Part shown: positions 33,657 to 42,379 of the stretch, one piece after another
Layout of the letters: each line of letters begins with the position of its first letter
How positions within the stretch are numbered: position 1 is the stretch's first letter
Assembly: GCA_045540715.1 (NCBI GenBank)
Contig: JAZQHT010000001.1
Span: 1-64,000, forward strand
Source of the DNA: UMGS1279 sp045540715
Lineage (GTDB): Bacteria; Bacillota; Clostridia; Oscillospirales; Acutalibacteraceae
Length of the DNA stretch: 64,000 nucleotides
Direction: 5' to 3'
The notes under the pieces: model-generated
What the model was told of the DNA's origin: nothing
The model's input: only the letters and a program-made list of their open reading frames with translations
The model's database searches: none
Position numbers and translations under genes: made by a program

Positions 33657-35057
33657 ATGCAAAAGAAAATTGGAATTACTGAGACAGTCCTTCGTGACGC
33701 TCATCAATCTTTAATCGCTACAAGAATGACAACCGAAGAAATGCTTCCAATGTTACCATTACTTGATAAAATTGGTTTTCATTCTTTAGAATGTTGGGGC
33801 GGCGCTACTTTTGATAGCTGCTTACGTTTCTTAAACGAAGACCCTTGGGACAGACTAAGAACTATTCGTAAAGAATGTCCTAACACTAAATTACAAATGC
33901 TTTTCCGTGGACAAAATATGTTAGGTTATCGTCATTATGCTGATGACGTTGTTGAATATTTTGTTCAAAAAAGCGTTGCAAATGGTATTGATATTTTAAG
34001 AGTTTTCGATGCTTTAAACGATGTTCGTAATCTTCGCACTGCAATTAAGGCAGTTAAAAAAGAAGGCGCACACATGCAAGCCGCTATTTCTTACACAACA
34101 GGCGAAGTTTTCACTAACGAATATTATGCAAATTATGCTAAGGTTTTAGAAAATGAAGGTGCAGATTCTATCTGCGTTAAGGATATGGCAGGACTTCTTA
34201 CTCCAACTGCTATTTATGACCTTGTTAAAACCTTAAAAGAAACTGTTAAGATTCCCGTTCAAGTTCACACACACTATACTTCTGGTCTTGGCTCAATGGT
34301 TCTTTTAAAAGGCATTGAAGCAGGTGCTGACGTTGTTGATACAGCAATGAGTCCACTAGCACTTGGTACTTCTCATCCCGCAACTGAATCTATGGTTGCC
34401 GCTTTACAAGGAACTGAATTTGATACAGGTTTAGACCTTGAAGCTTTAACCGAAATTACTAAATACGTAAATACTTTACGTGAAAAATATATTGCAAACG
34501 GCCTACTCGATACCAAAATGCTTGGTGTTGACGCTAAAACACTTATATATCAAGTACCGGGCGGTATGCTTTCAAACCTTGTTTCTCAATTAAAACAAGC
34601 TGGTAAAGAAGATAAATTAACTGAAGTTTTATCTGAAGTTCCAAAAGTTCGTGCTGACTGTGGTTATCCACCACTTGTTACTCCTTCTAGCCAAATCGTT
34701 GGTACTCAAGCGGTATTTAACGTTATTGGTGGCGAAAGATATAAAATGACCACTAAAGAATTTAAGGGCTTAGTAAAAGGCGAGTACGGTAAAACACCAC
34801 TTCCTATAGACCCTGATTTTAGAAAGAAAATCATTGGTGATGAAGAACCTATTGATTGCCGTCCTGCAGATTTAATTGCACCTGAACTTGATAAACTTCG
34901 TGAAGAAGTTAAAGGTTATATGATTCAAGAAGAAGACGTTTTATCTTATGCACAGTTTGATAAAGTAGCTGTTAAATTCTTTGAAGAACGCAACAATAAA
35001 CTTTATGGTGTAGATGGCGAACATGCTGATGCAGAATCTGCCGTTCATCCACTATAA
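33657..35057 (+). CDS. Pyruvate/oxaloacetate carboxyltransferase (5S/OadA-type)
   Basis: A 466-residue TIM-barrel carboxyltransferase of the OadA/PycB/5S family. It starts ITETVLRDAHQSLIATR, with the metal-binding Asp in LRDAHQ; the catalytic lysine is in ICVKDMAGLLTP and the metal His pair in VQVHTHYTSG. It lacks its own biotin domain, which the preceding gene provides. It moves a carboxyl group between biotin and pyruvate/oxaloacetate. A membrane beta subunit (Na+-pumping decarboxylase) is not beside it, so the enzyme may be a transcarboxylase or the beta subunit may be encoded elsewhere. Confidence 0.93.
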   Translation: MQKKIGITETVLRDAHQSLIATRMTTEEMLPMLPLLDKIGFHSLECWGGATFDSCLRFLNEDPWDRLRTIRKECPNTKLQMLFRGQNMLGYRHYADDVVEYFVQKSVANGIDILRVFDALNDVRNLRTAIKAVKKEGAHMQAAISYTTGEVFTNEYYANYAKVLENEGADSICVKDMAGLLTPTAIYDLVKTLKETVKIPVQVHTHYTSGLGSMVLLKGIEAGADVVDTAMSPLALGTSHPATESMVAALQGTEFDTGLDLEALTEITKYVNTLREKYIANGLLDTKMLGVDAKTLIYQVPGGMLSNLVSQLKQAGKEDKLTEVLSEVPKVRADCGYPPLVTPSSQIVGTQAVFNVIGGERYKMTTKEFKGLVKGEYGKTPLPIDPDFRKKIIGDEEPIDCRPADLIAPELDKLREEVKGYMIQEEDVLSYAQFDKVAVKFFEERNNKLYGVDGEHADAESAVHPL

Positions 35058-35062
35058 AATAC

Positions 35063-35091
35063 TTGCAAATTATATAACTTTGTGTTAAAAT
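35063..35091 (+). promoter_or_regulatory. Promoter of secG
   Basis: TTGCAA (35063-35068) and TAAAAT (35086-35091) are 17 bases apart, with TGT at 35083-35085 as extended element. Confidence 0.72.
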
Positions 35092-35129
35092 ACTAATTGT
35101 CTTAAAAATTCAAACGGAGGAAACCTATT

Positions 35130-35375
35130 ATGGTAGCTGAAATTATTGTTGGCGCACTTGTATTGCTTTTATCAATAGTAATTATCGTTGTTGTTTTATT
35201 ACAAGAAGGTCGTCGTCAAGGTATTAGCGGCGCAATTTCAGGCGGTGCAGATACCTTCCTTTCTAAAAACAAAGCAAGAACAGTTGATGCTTTCTTAGCA
35301 AAATGGACTAAAGTTATTGCAATTGCATTTTTCGTGCTTGTTATTGTTGCAAGTTTCTTAGGTCTAAAAAAATAG
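35130..35375 (+). CDS. secG: Preprotein translocase subunit SecG
   Basis: An 81-residue two-helix membrane protein (helices about 3-22 and 57-77) that stimulates the SecYE channel. Between the helices lies the conserved LLQEGRRQGISGAISGG loop with DTFLSKNKART. ATG follows CGGAGG. It has its own promoter and terminator. In many Firmicutes secG precedes rnr and smpB; here neither follows. Confidence 0.96.
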   Translation: MVAEIIVGALVLLLSIVIIVVVLLQEGRRQGISGAISGGADTFLSKNKARTVDAFLAKWTKVIAIAFFVLVIVASFLGLKK

Positions 35376-35385
35376 TAAAAATTTA

Positions 35386-35420
35386 AAGGCATCAAGCAAA
35401 AGCTTGGTGCCTTGTTTTTT
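35386..35420 (+). terminator. Intrinsic terminator after secG
   Basis: AAGGCATCAAGC (35386-35397) pairs with GCTTGGTGCCTT (35402-35413) with one G-T wobble, followed by GTTTTTT. Confidence 0.92.
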
Positions 35421-35429
35421 GGTGTAATT

Positions 35430-35930
35430 ATGAAAAAATTTATTCCTGTTATTATAATACTTTTAGTACTTGCACTAGGGATAACGATTTATTTTATTAT
35501 TCCTAAAAATAACGATATAAGCAGCTCTAGCCTCACACCCACAAGTAATGAAGAACAAACCGTAACCGTTAAAGATATGATTTCGAAAAGTAACGCTGTA
35601 TTAATTGCAGACATTATTGGAAGTGATACTAAAAATGGTGTTACAATATATACTCTAAGCGTTGATGAAATGTTAAAGGGAAATAACATCACAGGACTTG
35701 GTTATTTGCACCTTAATAATAATGTTAAAATTGAAATTGGTCAAAGAATAATTATATTTTCTAATAGTGATAAAAAATATAACTATAAAGAACCATTTTC
35801 TGGTGCCCCCTTTGTATTATTGGTTAGTAAAGAAGGTAACCTTTTCACCATTAACGGAATAGGTAACTTGGAAATTTCTGATACTAAAAATGCTTCTTTA
35901 GATTTTATTCGTCAAAATCTTGAGGGCTAA
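35430..35930 (+). CDS. Membrane-anchored extracytoplasmic protein, unknown
   Basis: A 166-residue protein with one N-terminal helix (about 4-26), a Ser/Thr linker (to about 45) and a compact beta-rich outer domain containing segments such as TIYTLSVDEMLKG and EIGQRIIIFSN. No cysteine for lipidation follows the helix. A longer frame from 35412 overlaps the secG terminator; ATG at 35430 is preferred, with only a weak GGTG ribosome site. Its end overlaps the 3' end of the convergent radical SAM gene by 26 bases. I do not recognise a family. Confidence 0.7.
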   Translation: MKKFIPVIIILLVLALGITIYFIIPKNNDISSSSLTPTSNEEQTVTVKDMISKSNAVLIADIIGSDTKNGVTIYTLSVDEMLKGNNITGLGYLHLNNNVKIEIGQRIIIFSNSDKKYNYKEPFSGAPFVLLVSKEGNLFTINGIGNLEISDTKNASLDFIRQNLEG

Positions 35931-37491
35931 TTAAATATGATTTTGTTATAGGGTCTTTGACGTCATAGTCGAAGATCCTAATTTTTTTATCATAATCAAA
36001 ATATTCAACCAAAACGTTTTTTCTACCGGTTTTTGCAATATATTCGTTTTGCAATTCTATATTTTTATTGGTGCTAAATCCTAAACGTTTGCCTTTTGGA
36101 TTATAGCTTAAAGCATCTAGCTTAATATAATGTTCGGCTTCTTCGTCGGTTGCATATAATTTTAAAAATTTTAATAACAGTAAGTAAGAATCTTTTTGTG
36201 AAATGCTTGATAAATTATATTCACTAAAAAACTCCGCTAGCTTTTTAATTAAATTTGAAGGCCTATTAAAAGCGCCTAGAATAAAGTTAAATGAGTTTTT
36301 ATATAAACCTGAATTATAAAATTTGTCAATAATTTTATCGTAAGAACGTAAAAGGTTGAGTTCTTCAAAACTAAAGAATTCCGATTCAATAACTTCATAT
36401 GGTGGATGTGATAAAAACTTTGTGTTATAGGTGTTTTTACTTAATGCAGAACCTTTTAAAAGCTTTAAAAATCCTAATTGAATCATATTGGCGTTTGTTT
36501 TAAAACAGAAATCAAGGCTGTTACAAATGCCTTCAAAACTATCGAAAGGAAGGCCTGCAATCAAATCAATATGTATATGGCAATTGCTTAAATTGGTTAA
36601 ACGCTTAATATTTTCGCAAAGCTTTTGTATGTTCGTTTTTCTATTAGCAACCTTTAGTGCTTTTTCGGTTATTGTTTGAATTCCAATTTCAAACTGAACC
36701 TTTTTCTTGGGCATCTTTGAAATTATCTCAAAAAATTCTTCACTAAATATATCTCCTGCAATTTCAAAGTGGAAGGTACAGTCGGTATCAAGGTCTTTAA
36801 TAAATTTTAAAATTTCAATTGCTCTTTTTAAATTTGCATTAAAGGTTCTATCAACAAATTTAATACACTTAGCACCCTTATTAACTAATAGGGTAAGTTC
36901 GCTATAAACACGTTCAAGCGGTAAATACTCGGTTATATCATCTGCACTTGAAAGGCAATAAGAACAGTTAAATGGGCAACCACGACTTGTTTCATAATAA
37001 ACAAGCCTGTTTTCTATATTAGTAATCTTTTCTTTCTTAAAAGATTTAAAATATTCTTCAGTAAAAGGGGAGACAACACTTGAAAAAGGCGTATTTTGGG
37101 CGTTATAGAACTTTTTAATCTCGTCGGGGTTTTTCTCGTAATCATCAAAAAAAGCTGAAAACGAGGCTTCTCTGCCAACAATAATGGCATCGAACGGAAA
37201 ATTATCTTTGTTATGCTCAACTTCAGGGCCGCCTGCAATTATAATTGTATTGGGTAATAGTTTCTTTAATTCAATAGTCAAACTTTTAATTAATTCAATA
37301 TTCCAAATATAGCAAGAAAAAGCAATAACTTTAGGCTTTTTAGAATAAATGTTATTGAGTATTTCAAAATAGTTTTGATTTATATCTGTTTCATACACAG
37401 AAAATGCCCTATCGGCATTTTGGGCTTTTAAATACCATACCGATAAGGCTTTGTGAATGTTTTTAGATGCTATTGATACAAGCAAATACAT
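35905..37491 (-). CDS. B12-binding radical SAM protein (DUF4080 type)
   Basis: A 528-residue protein with an N-terminal cobalamin-binding Rossmann domain (about 1-130, including AFSCYIWN and IIAGGPEV), a radical SAM barrel with the cluster motif CPFNCSYC (about 172-179) and a C-terminal DUF4080-like part (from about 360). Members carry out radical methylations or related reactions on unknown substrates. The GGxE segment and the IGIQTI motif are as in the family. It lies one base downstream of the dacF-type gene and probably shares its transcript. No B12 synthesis or RiPP precursor gene is adjacent. Confidence 0.9.
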   Translation of the reverse strand: MYLLVSIASKNIHKALSVWYLKAQNADRAFSVYETDINQNYFEILNNIYSKKPKVIAFSCYIWNIELIKSLTIELKKLLPNTIIIAGGPEVEHNKDNFPFDAIIVGREASFSAFFDDYEKNPDEIKKFYNAQNTPFSSVVSPFTEEYFKSFKKEKITNIENRLVYYETSRGCPFNCSYCLSSADDITEYLPLERVYSELTLLVNKGAKCIKFVDRTFNANLKRAIEILKFIKDLDTDCTFHFEIAGDIFSEEFFEIISKMPKKKVQFEIGIQTITEKALKVANRKTNIQKLCENIKRLTNLSNCHIHIDLIAGLPFDSFEGICNSLDFCFKTNANMIQLGFLKLLKGSALSKNTYNTKFLSHPPYEVIESEFFSFEELNLLRSYDKIIDKFYNSGLYKNSFNFILGAFNRPSNLIKKLAEFFSEYNLSSISQKDSYLLLLKFLKLYATDEEAEHYIKLDALSYNPKGKRLGFSTNKNIELQNEYIAKTGRKNVLVEYFDYDKKIRIFDYDVKDPITKSYLISPQDFDE

Positions 37492-37492
37492 T

Positions 37493-38800
37493 TTAATATC
37501 TCCTGCGTTTTCTTTTTTTCTTTAAAACGTTAATTATAATAACGTAAATTACAAACACAAGAATAATGCCTAAAAGTGATAAACAAATATACTTAAATAC
37601 GGCACTTTTAATACCAATTATTATATAGTTCCAAATTTGTAAAATGGTACTACCTTCAACGTTATCGGCCGCAACAAGTTCAAGTGTTCCTAGTTTTTCT
37701 CCTGCATAATATACATCGGCATATCCTAACAAATCACCTTTTTTAACGGGAGCGTTAATCTCTTCGTTTATTAGTGTTATCTTTGTTTGAACCGTAGATA
37801 AATCTGCGGCTTTAGGTAAAATTGCGGAAAGACTTGTTTTGGGCGTTAATGCAACGTGATCGTTTTCAAAAGATAAACCAACCTTTGCTTCGCCTAAAAT
37901 GCTGGAGGTCTCATAAACGTTTTTATATTCAAAGTCGTTAAACATCCACTCATATAGTTGTTTTGAATCTCTGAATTCATATCTAACACGAACGCCATTA
38001 TCTCTAACAGGACATTTCATTAGTACAACCATATATGAATATCCGTCTTTTTCTGCAGTAGAAACCAAACATCTTCCAGCTTCGTCGGTGTAACCTGTTT
38101 TTACACCTTTAGCGTATTTATAATAATAAACAGTAGAAGGATCTTGCAACATGTTGGTATTTACCATTAGTTTTTCACCGTTCATATTAGTTGCAGGCAT
38201 TTTATATCTTGTAGAGTAGACTACTTCTTTAAAAATATCATATTTTAAAGCAGCTTTTGTAATAATGCTCATATCATAAGCGGTTGTATAGTGTTCTTCG
38301 TGATGAAGCCCGTGTGGATTCATAAAATGGGTGTTTTTAAGACCTAATTCCTTGGCTTTCTGATTCATCATATCAACAAAGCCTTCAACTGTTTTGCCGT
38401 AATGCTCTGCAATAGCCATTGCACCATCATTAGCAGACATTAAAAGTAGGTAATAAAGCATTTGTCTGGCAGTAATCTTTTCACCGGGTTCTAGACCACC
38501 AACACTGCTATCAGTACCGAGTAAACTATTAACCGCATAATCAGAAACAGTAATAACTTCTGTATCAAGATTTTCGGTTTTTTCAATTAAAAGAATTGCC
38601 GTCATAACCTTGGTTAGAGAAGCGGGGTAGCGCTTTGTATGGGCATCTTTTTGATAAACGATTTCGTCAGTATCTAAACTAACCATAATTGCGCTTTCTG
38701 CTGACACCTCAAAAGAAGAAGGGTTATAAGCCGCAGCCGGTGTACAAATTCCTAAAATTATTAAAAAAGTGCAAATTATGCACAAAAAAGTCTTTTTCAT
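37493..38800 (-). CDS. D-alanyl-D-alanine carboxypeptidase, DacF type
   Basis: A 435-residue secreted S11 peptidase. Signal peptide about 1-24 (ending PAAA), catalytic SLTK (Ser61-Lys64), SAN in LLMSANDGAM and KTG in GVKTGYTDEAGR. The beta-rich C-terminal domain is followed by a membrane helix (about 398-425) and a very basic tail (KKKRKRRRY), so it is anchored at both levels during export. RBS is AGGAG. An extended -10 (TGTTATACT on the minus strand, -10 at 38835-38840) is the best promoter candidate. It differs from the shorter enzyme at 29510 by its true C-terminal anchor. Confidence 0.94.
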   Translation of the reverse strand: MKKTFLCIICTFLIILGICTPAAAYNPSSFEVSAESAIMVSLDTDEIVYQKDAHTKRYPASLTKVMTAILLIEKTENLDTEVITVSDYAVNSLLGTDSSVGGLEPGEKITARQMLYYLLLMSANDGAMAIAEHYGKTVEGFVDMMNQKAKELGLKNTHFMNPHGLHHEEHYTTAYDMSIITKAALKYDIFKEVVYSTRYKMPATNMNGEKLMVNTNMLQDPSTVYYYKYAKGVKTGYTDEAGRCLVSTAEKDGYSYMVVLMKCPVRDNGVRVRYEFRDSKQLYEWMFNDFEYKNVYETSSILGEAKVGLSFENDHVALTPKTSLSAILPKAADLSTVQTKITLINEEINAPVKKGDLLGYADVYYAGEKLGTLELVAADNVEGSTILQIWNYIIIGIKSAVFKYICLSLLGIILVFVIYVIIINVLKKKRKRRRY

Positions 38801-38885
38801 ACTTTTAATCTCCTAAAAAGTATAGTATAATATTAGTATAACATATTCTTTCAGAAATTAAAAGTTATTTATTGGAGGAAAATTA

Positions 38886-39632
38886 ATGGTTTACGTAACC
38901 GGCGATATGCACGGAGACGAAAGTCGTCTTTACGATAAAGAGTGGCGCAAGCTTAAAGCGGGCGACATTTTAATAGTGCTTGGAGACTTTGGCTTTTTAT
39001 GGAACGATAGTGAGCGTGAAAGACAAGCTATTAAATATTTAGGTAGCCGCAAATTTACCGTTTGCTTTTTAGACGGCACACACGAAAACTTTGATTTAAT
39101 TAATAAAAGTCGTGTTACATATTGGAAAGGCGGCAAGGTGCATCGTATAAGCGATAAACTTCTTCATTTAATGCGTGGTCAAATTTTTAATATAGATGGC
39201 ATTAAATTTTTTGTGTTTGGTGGGGGAGAAAGCGAAGATAAAGAAGTTAAGTACGAGCATAAAAAATGGTGGAGAGCCGAATTGCCTTCTCCTAACGAAA
39301 TGGCAATGGGGGCTTTAAGACTTGATGAAGAAAATTGCGTTATTGACTACGTTTTAACTCACGAGCCACCTTCACGTGTTAAAAGCGCTATGCTTCTTAG
39401 AAAAGGCCAATCAGATAACGTTAGTAAATTAAACGGCTTTTTTGAAGAAGTTACTAACACTTGTAAATTTAGACATTGGTACTTTGGTTCTTTACACGAA
39501 GATAGAAAGGTTACGCCAACACATACTTGCGTGTTTAATAAAATTTTACCTATTGATATGACTAAGGTTAATAACGACGTTAAAGTTGAAACAAAAGAAG
39601 ATTTGTTAGATATTTTTGAAAATATAGAATAA
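38886..39632 (+). CDS. Calcineurin-like metallophosphoesterase
   Basis: A 248-residue phosphoesterase. The metal-binding motifs appear in order: GDMHGD (residues 6-11, DxH), LGDFGF (GDxx), DGTHENF (a GNHE variant with Thr for Asn) and LTHEPPS plus a late GSLHED. The Thr in the GTHE motif is seen in some small phosphoesterases. There is no signal peptide, so it acts in the cytoplasm. ATG at 38886 follows GGAGG. It stands alone, divergent from the dacF operon and convergent with tsf. The substrate is unknown. Confidence 0.9.
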   Translation: MVYVTGDMHGDESRLYDKEWRKLKAGDILIVLGDFGFLWNDSERERQAIKYLGSRKFTVCFLDGTHENFDLINKSRVTYWKGGKVHRISDKLLHLMRGQIFNIDGIKFFVFGGGESEDKEVKYEHKKWWRAELPSPNEMAMGALRLDEENCVIDYVLTHEPPSRVKSAMLLRKGQSDNVSKLNGFFEEVTNTCKFRHWYFGSLHEDRKVTPTHTCVFNKILPIDMTKVNNDVKVETKEDLLDIFENIE

Positions 39633-39636
39633 AAAA

Positions 39637-39668
39637 TAGGGTAGCGGAAAACCACTACCCTTAATTTT
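39637..39668. terminator. Bidirectional terminator between phosphoesterase and tsf
   Basis: AGGGTAG (39638-39644) pairs with CTACCCT (39655-39661), extended by GG/CC after one mismatch. On the minus strand it is followed by ATTTTTTATT, so it mainly ends the rpsB-tsf transcript. Confidence 0.85.
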
Positions 39669-39680
39669 TGTTTAGATTAA

Positions 39681-40784
39681 TTATTTAATCATACTAGCAA
39701 CTTCTTCTGCAAAGTTGTCTACACGTTTTTCAATGCCTTCGCCCTTTTCAAAACGAACGAAGCTTGCAACGCTAAGTTCTGCACCAAGTGCTTTAGCAAC
39801 AGATGCTACATAACCTTTTACGTCACCGTCAAATAGGTCGGAACGAACAAATGTCTGTTCAAGTAAGCAAACCTCTTTAATTTGCTTTGAAATACGACCT
39901 TGAACAAGTCCACCGAAAATCTTATTTTCTGAGATTTCAGCTTTGTGAGAAACTGCAATCTCAATAAGAGTTTCATATGCTTCTTTAGAAATGAAGTTAA
40001 CGAAGTTCTTTTTCTGTTTTTGGTCAAGACCTTGGTAAACATTGATGTCTGCGTCGGTCCATTTTTTGCAATCAATAGCTTCATTGATAAGAGTTGTAAG
40101 GATGGGAATAGGAAGTGTATCAGGCTTGTTAAGAGCGCTGTCAATAGTGATTGACTCCATCTTAGCAAGTTCTTCTGCAGAGATATCACTCTTGCCGAGA
40201 TATTCAGGGTTCATAGCTGCAATTTGCATTGCGATGTTTTTACCCATATCTGCGAATTCAGCTTTTGTTGCAGTTGCATCATCAGTATTAAATGCAACAA
40301 TAACGCCTACGGAACCACCAGCGTGGATATAGGTTGCTGTGTGACCTTCAACAACAGTAAATCTTCTAACTTTCATATTCTCACGAAGAGCAAGGAAAAC
40401 TTCCTGAACTTCTTCTTCAATAGTTTTATCTGAATCTACTGATTTTGTAGCAAGAAGAGCATCAACATCAGCGGGTTTTGTAGCAAGAACTGTTTTAGCA
40501 ACTTTAGCTGAAAGTTCAATGAAGGGAGCACCCTTAGCAACGAAGTCAGTTTCGCAGTTTAGTTCTACAAGAGCGCCTGCGGTGCTATCTGCACATGCTG
40601 CAACAATACCTTCTGCTGCAACGCGGCTTGCTTTCTTAGCTGCAGAAGCAAGACCTTTTTCTCTTAAAAGCTCAATAGCGGCATCCATATCGCCATCGGT
40701 TTCTACTAATGCTTTTTTGCAGTCCATCATACCGCAACCAGTTTTTTCTCTTAAAGATTGTACGTCTTTAGCAGTAAAATTCAT
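39681..40784 (-). CDS. tsf: Elongation factor Ts with an enlarged insertion
   Basis: EF-Ts recycles EF-Tu by exchanging GDP for GTP. The UBA-like N-terminus (FTAKDVQSLREKTGCGMMDC) and the core (ELNCETDFVA, then MQIAAMNPEYL) are canonical, as are KEVCLLEQTFV and the end FEKGEGIEKR. At 367 residues it is about 70 longer than Bacillus EF-Ts; the excess lies at about 221-287, where the coiled-coil subdomain is normally short. A longer frame from 40835 is spurious because AAAGGAG precedes ATG at 40784. Cotranscribed with rpsB upstream. Confidence 0.95.
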   Translation of the reverse strand: MNFTAKDVQSLREKTGCGMMDCKKALVETDGDMDAAIELLREKGLASAAKKASRVAAEGIVAACADSTAGALVELNCETDFVAKGAPFIELSAKVAKTVLATKPADVDALLATKSVDSDKTIEEEVQEVFLALRENMKVRRFTVVEGHTATYIHAGGSVGVIVAFNTDDATATKAEFADMGKNIAMQIAAMNPEYLGKSDISAEELAKMESITIDSALNKPDTLPIPILTTLINEAIDCKKWTDADINVYQGLDQKQKKNFVNFISKEAYETLIEIAVSHKAEISENKIFGGLVQGRISKQIKEVCLLEQTFVRSDLFDGDVKGYVASVAKALGAELSVASFVRFEKGEGIEKRVDNFAEEVASMIK

Positions 40785-40807
40785 AAGTATTACTCCTTTA
40801 TTTTCTT

Positions 40808-40835
40808 TAAAAATGCCCACTAATAAGGTGGGCAT
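40808..40835 (-). terminator. Hairpin between rpsB and tsf (attenuator candidate)
   Basis: ATGCCCAC (40813-40820) pairs perfectly with GTGGGCAT (40828-40835). On the minus strand a short T run follows, so it may end part of the rpsB transcripts before tsf and lower the EF-Ts to S2 ratio. Confidence 0.75.
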
Positions 40836-40846
40836 TAAATTTTAAA

Positions 40847-41599
40847 TTATTCTGCAGCTTCTTCAGCTGTTTCTTCAGTTACTTCTTCTGTTTCTTCAAC
40901 TTCAGGAGCAGCTTGTTCGCCTTGTCTTGCTTCAATAACAGCAGAAGCCATAGCACCGGCAATTAGTTTAACTGCACGGATAGCGTCGTCGTTACCGGGA
41001 ATAACTGCGTCAATTTCATCAGGATCGCAGTTTGTATCAACAATAGCAATAATCGGAATACCTAATTTCTTTGCTTCTTGAACAGCAATTCTTTCTTTTC
41101 TGGGGTCAACAATGAACATAGCGCTAGGAATTTTGTTCATGTTTTGAATACCGCCTAAGAATTTTTCAAGTTTTTCAATTTCTAATCTTAACTTGATAAC
41201 TTCTTTCTTAGGTAGAAGTTCAAATGTACCGTCTTCTTCCATTTTGCGAAGTTGGTTTAATCTGTCGATTCTGCGACGGATTGTTCTAAAGTTTGTTAGC
41301 ATACCGCCTAACCAACGAGCATTAACGTAAGGCATTTCGCAACGGATAGCTTCTTCTTTAACAGCGTCTTGAGCTTGTTTTTTGGTACCAACAAATAAAA
41401 TGTCGCCACCTTCAGAAGCGATGTCACGAACGAACATATAAGCTTCGTTAAGTTTCTTAACGGTTTTTTGTAGGTCGATAATATAGATACCGTTTCTTTC
41501 GGTAAAGATATACTCGGCCATTTTGGGGTTCCAGCGTCTGGTTTGGTGACCAAAGTGTACGCCGGCTTCTAGTAACTGTTTCATAGATACTACTGACAT
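40847..41599 (-). CDS. rpsB: 30S ribosomal protein S2
   Basis: A 250-residue ribosomal protein with start MKQLLEAGVHFGHQTRRWNPKM and the conserved PIIAIVDTNCDPDEIDAVIPGNDDA segment split near residues 185-208. An acidic, Glu-rich tail from about 230 is characteristic of clostridial S2. The ribosome site GGAGGAAAAAA precedes ATG. It is followed by tsf as in nearly all bacteria. A roughly 108-base structured leader and an extended -10 promoter precede it. Confidence 0.98.
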   Translation of the reverse strand: MSVVSMKQLLEAGVHFGHQTRRWNPKMAEYIFTERNGIYIIDLQKTVKKLNEAYMFVRDIASEGGDILFVGTKKQAQDAVKEEAIRCEMPYVNARWLGGMLTNFRTIRRRIDRLNQLRKMEEDGTFELLPKKEVIKLRLEIEKLEKFLGGIQNMNKIPSAMFIVDPRKERIAVQEAKKLGIPIIAIVDTNCDPDEIDAVIPGNDDAIRAVKLIAGAMASAVIEARQGEQAAPEVEETEEVTEETAEEAAE

Positions 41600-41707
41600 A
41601 ATTTTTTCCTCCGGTTTTTTCCTCCGCGTAGTTTCATCTTGGCGGGTTTCTTAACAAACCGGCCCGACAATCAACTCGCGTGTGTATTTTTTTGCTACAT
41701 AAATAGC
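41600..41707 (-). promoter_or_regulatory. Structured leader of the rpsB-tsf mRNA
   Basis: The untranslated leader contains a long-range pair, CGCG-A-GTT with AAC-TA-CGCG, enclosing a hairpin GGTTT/AAACC with a six-base loop and a possible CGGG/CCCG stem. The second CGCG lies just before a GGAGG. Many bacteria control S2 through such leaders, so autoregulation is likely; no named family is recognised. Confidence 0.45.
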
Positions 41708-41713
41708 TTATAA

Positions 41714-41742
41714 ATTCTACCATAACACAAATAAAAATGCAA
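41714..41742 (-). promoter_or_regulatory. Promoter of rpsB-tsf
   Basis: On the minus strand TTGCAT (41737-41742) and TAGAAT (41714-41719) are 17 bases apart, with the extended element TGG immediately before the -10. Confidence 0.8.
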
Positions 41743-41776
41743 GTCTTTTTTTATAAAAAATTCAGTAAAAATAAAG

Positions 41777-41801
41777 AAAAAGCGGCAAAATAACCGCTTT
41801 T
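41777..41801 (-). terminator. Terminator of the dpaA-dpaB operon
   Basis: AAAAGCGG (41778-41785) pairs with CCGCTTTT (41794-41801). On the minus strand the T run TTTTTCTTTATTTT follows, directly after dpaB. Confidence 0.88.
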
Positions 41802-41803
41802 TT

Positions 41804-42379
41804 CTATTTTAGCATTATTGGTTGAATTTGTTCACCTGAAATTGCCTTATCAATTGTGGGTAAAAGCTTTGTAAAATCGCTAATTAACGACTTTGATTTA
41901 TTCACGGGATCATCTTGACCAAAAGGCACAAAATAAATGTTTTTAGTATTTAAAAGTTTTGCAATATTTTGAGCCGATGCGCCAAGTCCGTCATTAGAAG
42001 CTATTGATAATACAACAGGTCGTTCGTTTCTTAAATGAGCTTTTACTGCCATAGTAACGGGACTATCTGTAATGCCGTTTGCTATTTTTGCTAACGTGTT
42101 GCCTGTACATGGGCAAACCACAAGTAAATCAAGCATTTTTTTAGGTCCTATAGGTTCGGCGGCATCAATAGTTGAAATAACACTTCTAGAACAACATTGT
42201 TCAATAAAACGTATGTTTTCGTAAGCTGTTCCAAAGCGTGTGTCGGTAATTTTTACAACGTTAGAAATAATAGGGTATATATCATATTTTTCGGCTTTAA
42301 GCTTTTTAAGTTCTTCAAATGCATCTTTAAACGTGCAGAACGAACCACATAAACAAAAGCCGATTTTTAAGTCTTTCAA
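41804..42379 (-). CDS. dpaB: Dipicolinate synthase subunit B (SpoVFB)
   Basis: A 191-residue flavoprotein-fold subunit that with DpaA turns dihydrodipicolinate into dipicolinic acid, the main small molecule of the spore core. The start GFCLCGSFCTFKDAFEELKKL and the block VVCPCTGNTLAKIANGITDSPVTMA (about 88-112) are diagnostic. The start codon overlaps the end of dpaA by four bases. A terminator follows. Expression is expected in the mother cell from the sigma-K-like promoter before dpaA. Confidence 0.95.
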   Translation of the reverse strand: MKDLKIGFCLCGSFCTFKDAFEELKKLKAEKYDIYPIISNVVKITDTRFGTAYENIRFIEQCCSRSVISTIDAAEPIGPKKMLDLLVVCPCTGNTLAKIANGITDSPVTMAVKAHLRNERPVVLSIASNDGLGASAQNIAKLLNTKNIYFVPFGQDDPVNKSKSLISDFTKLLPTIDKAISGEQIQPIMLK

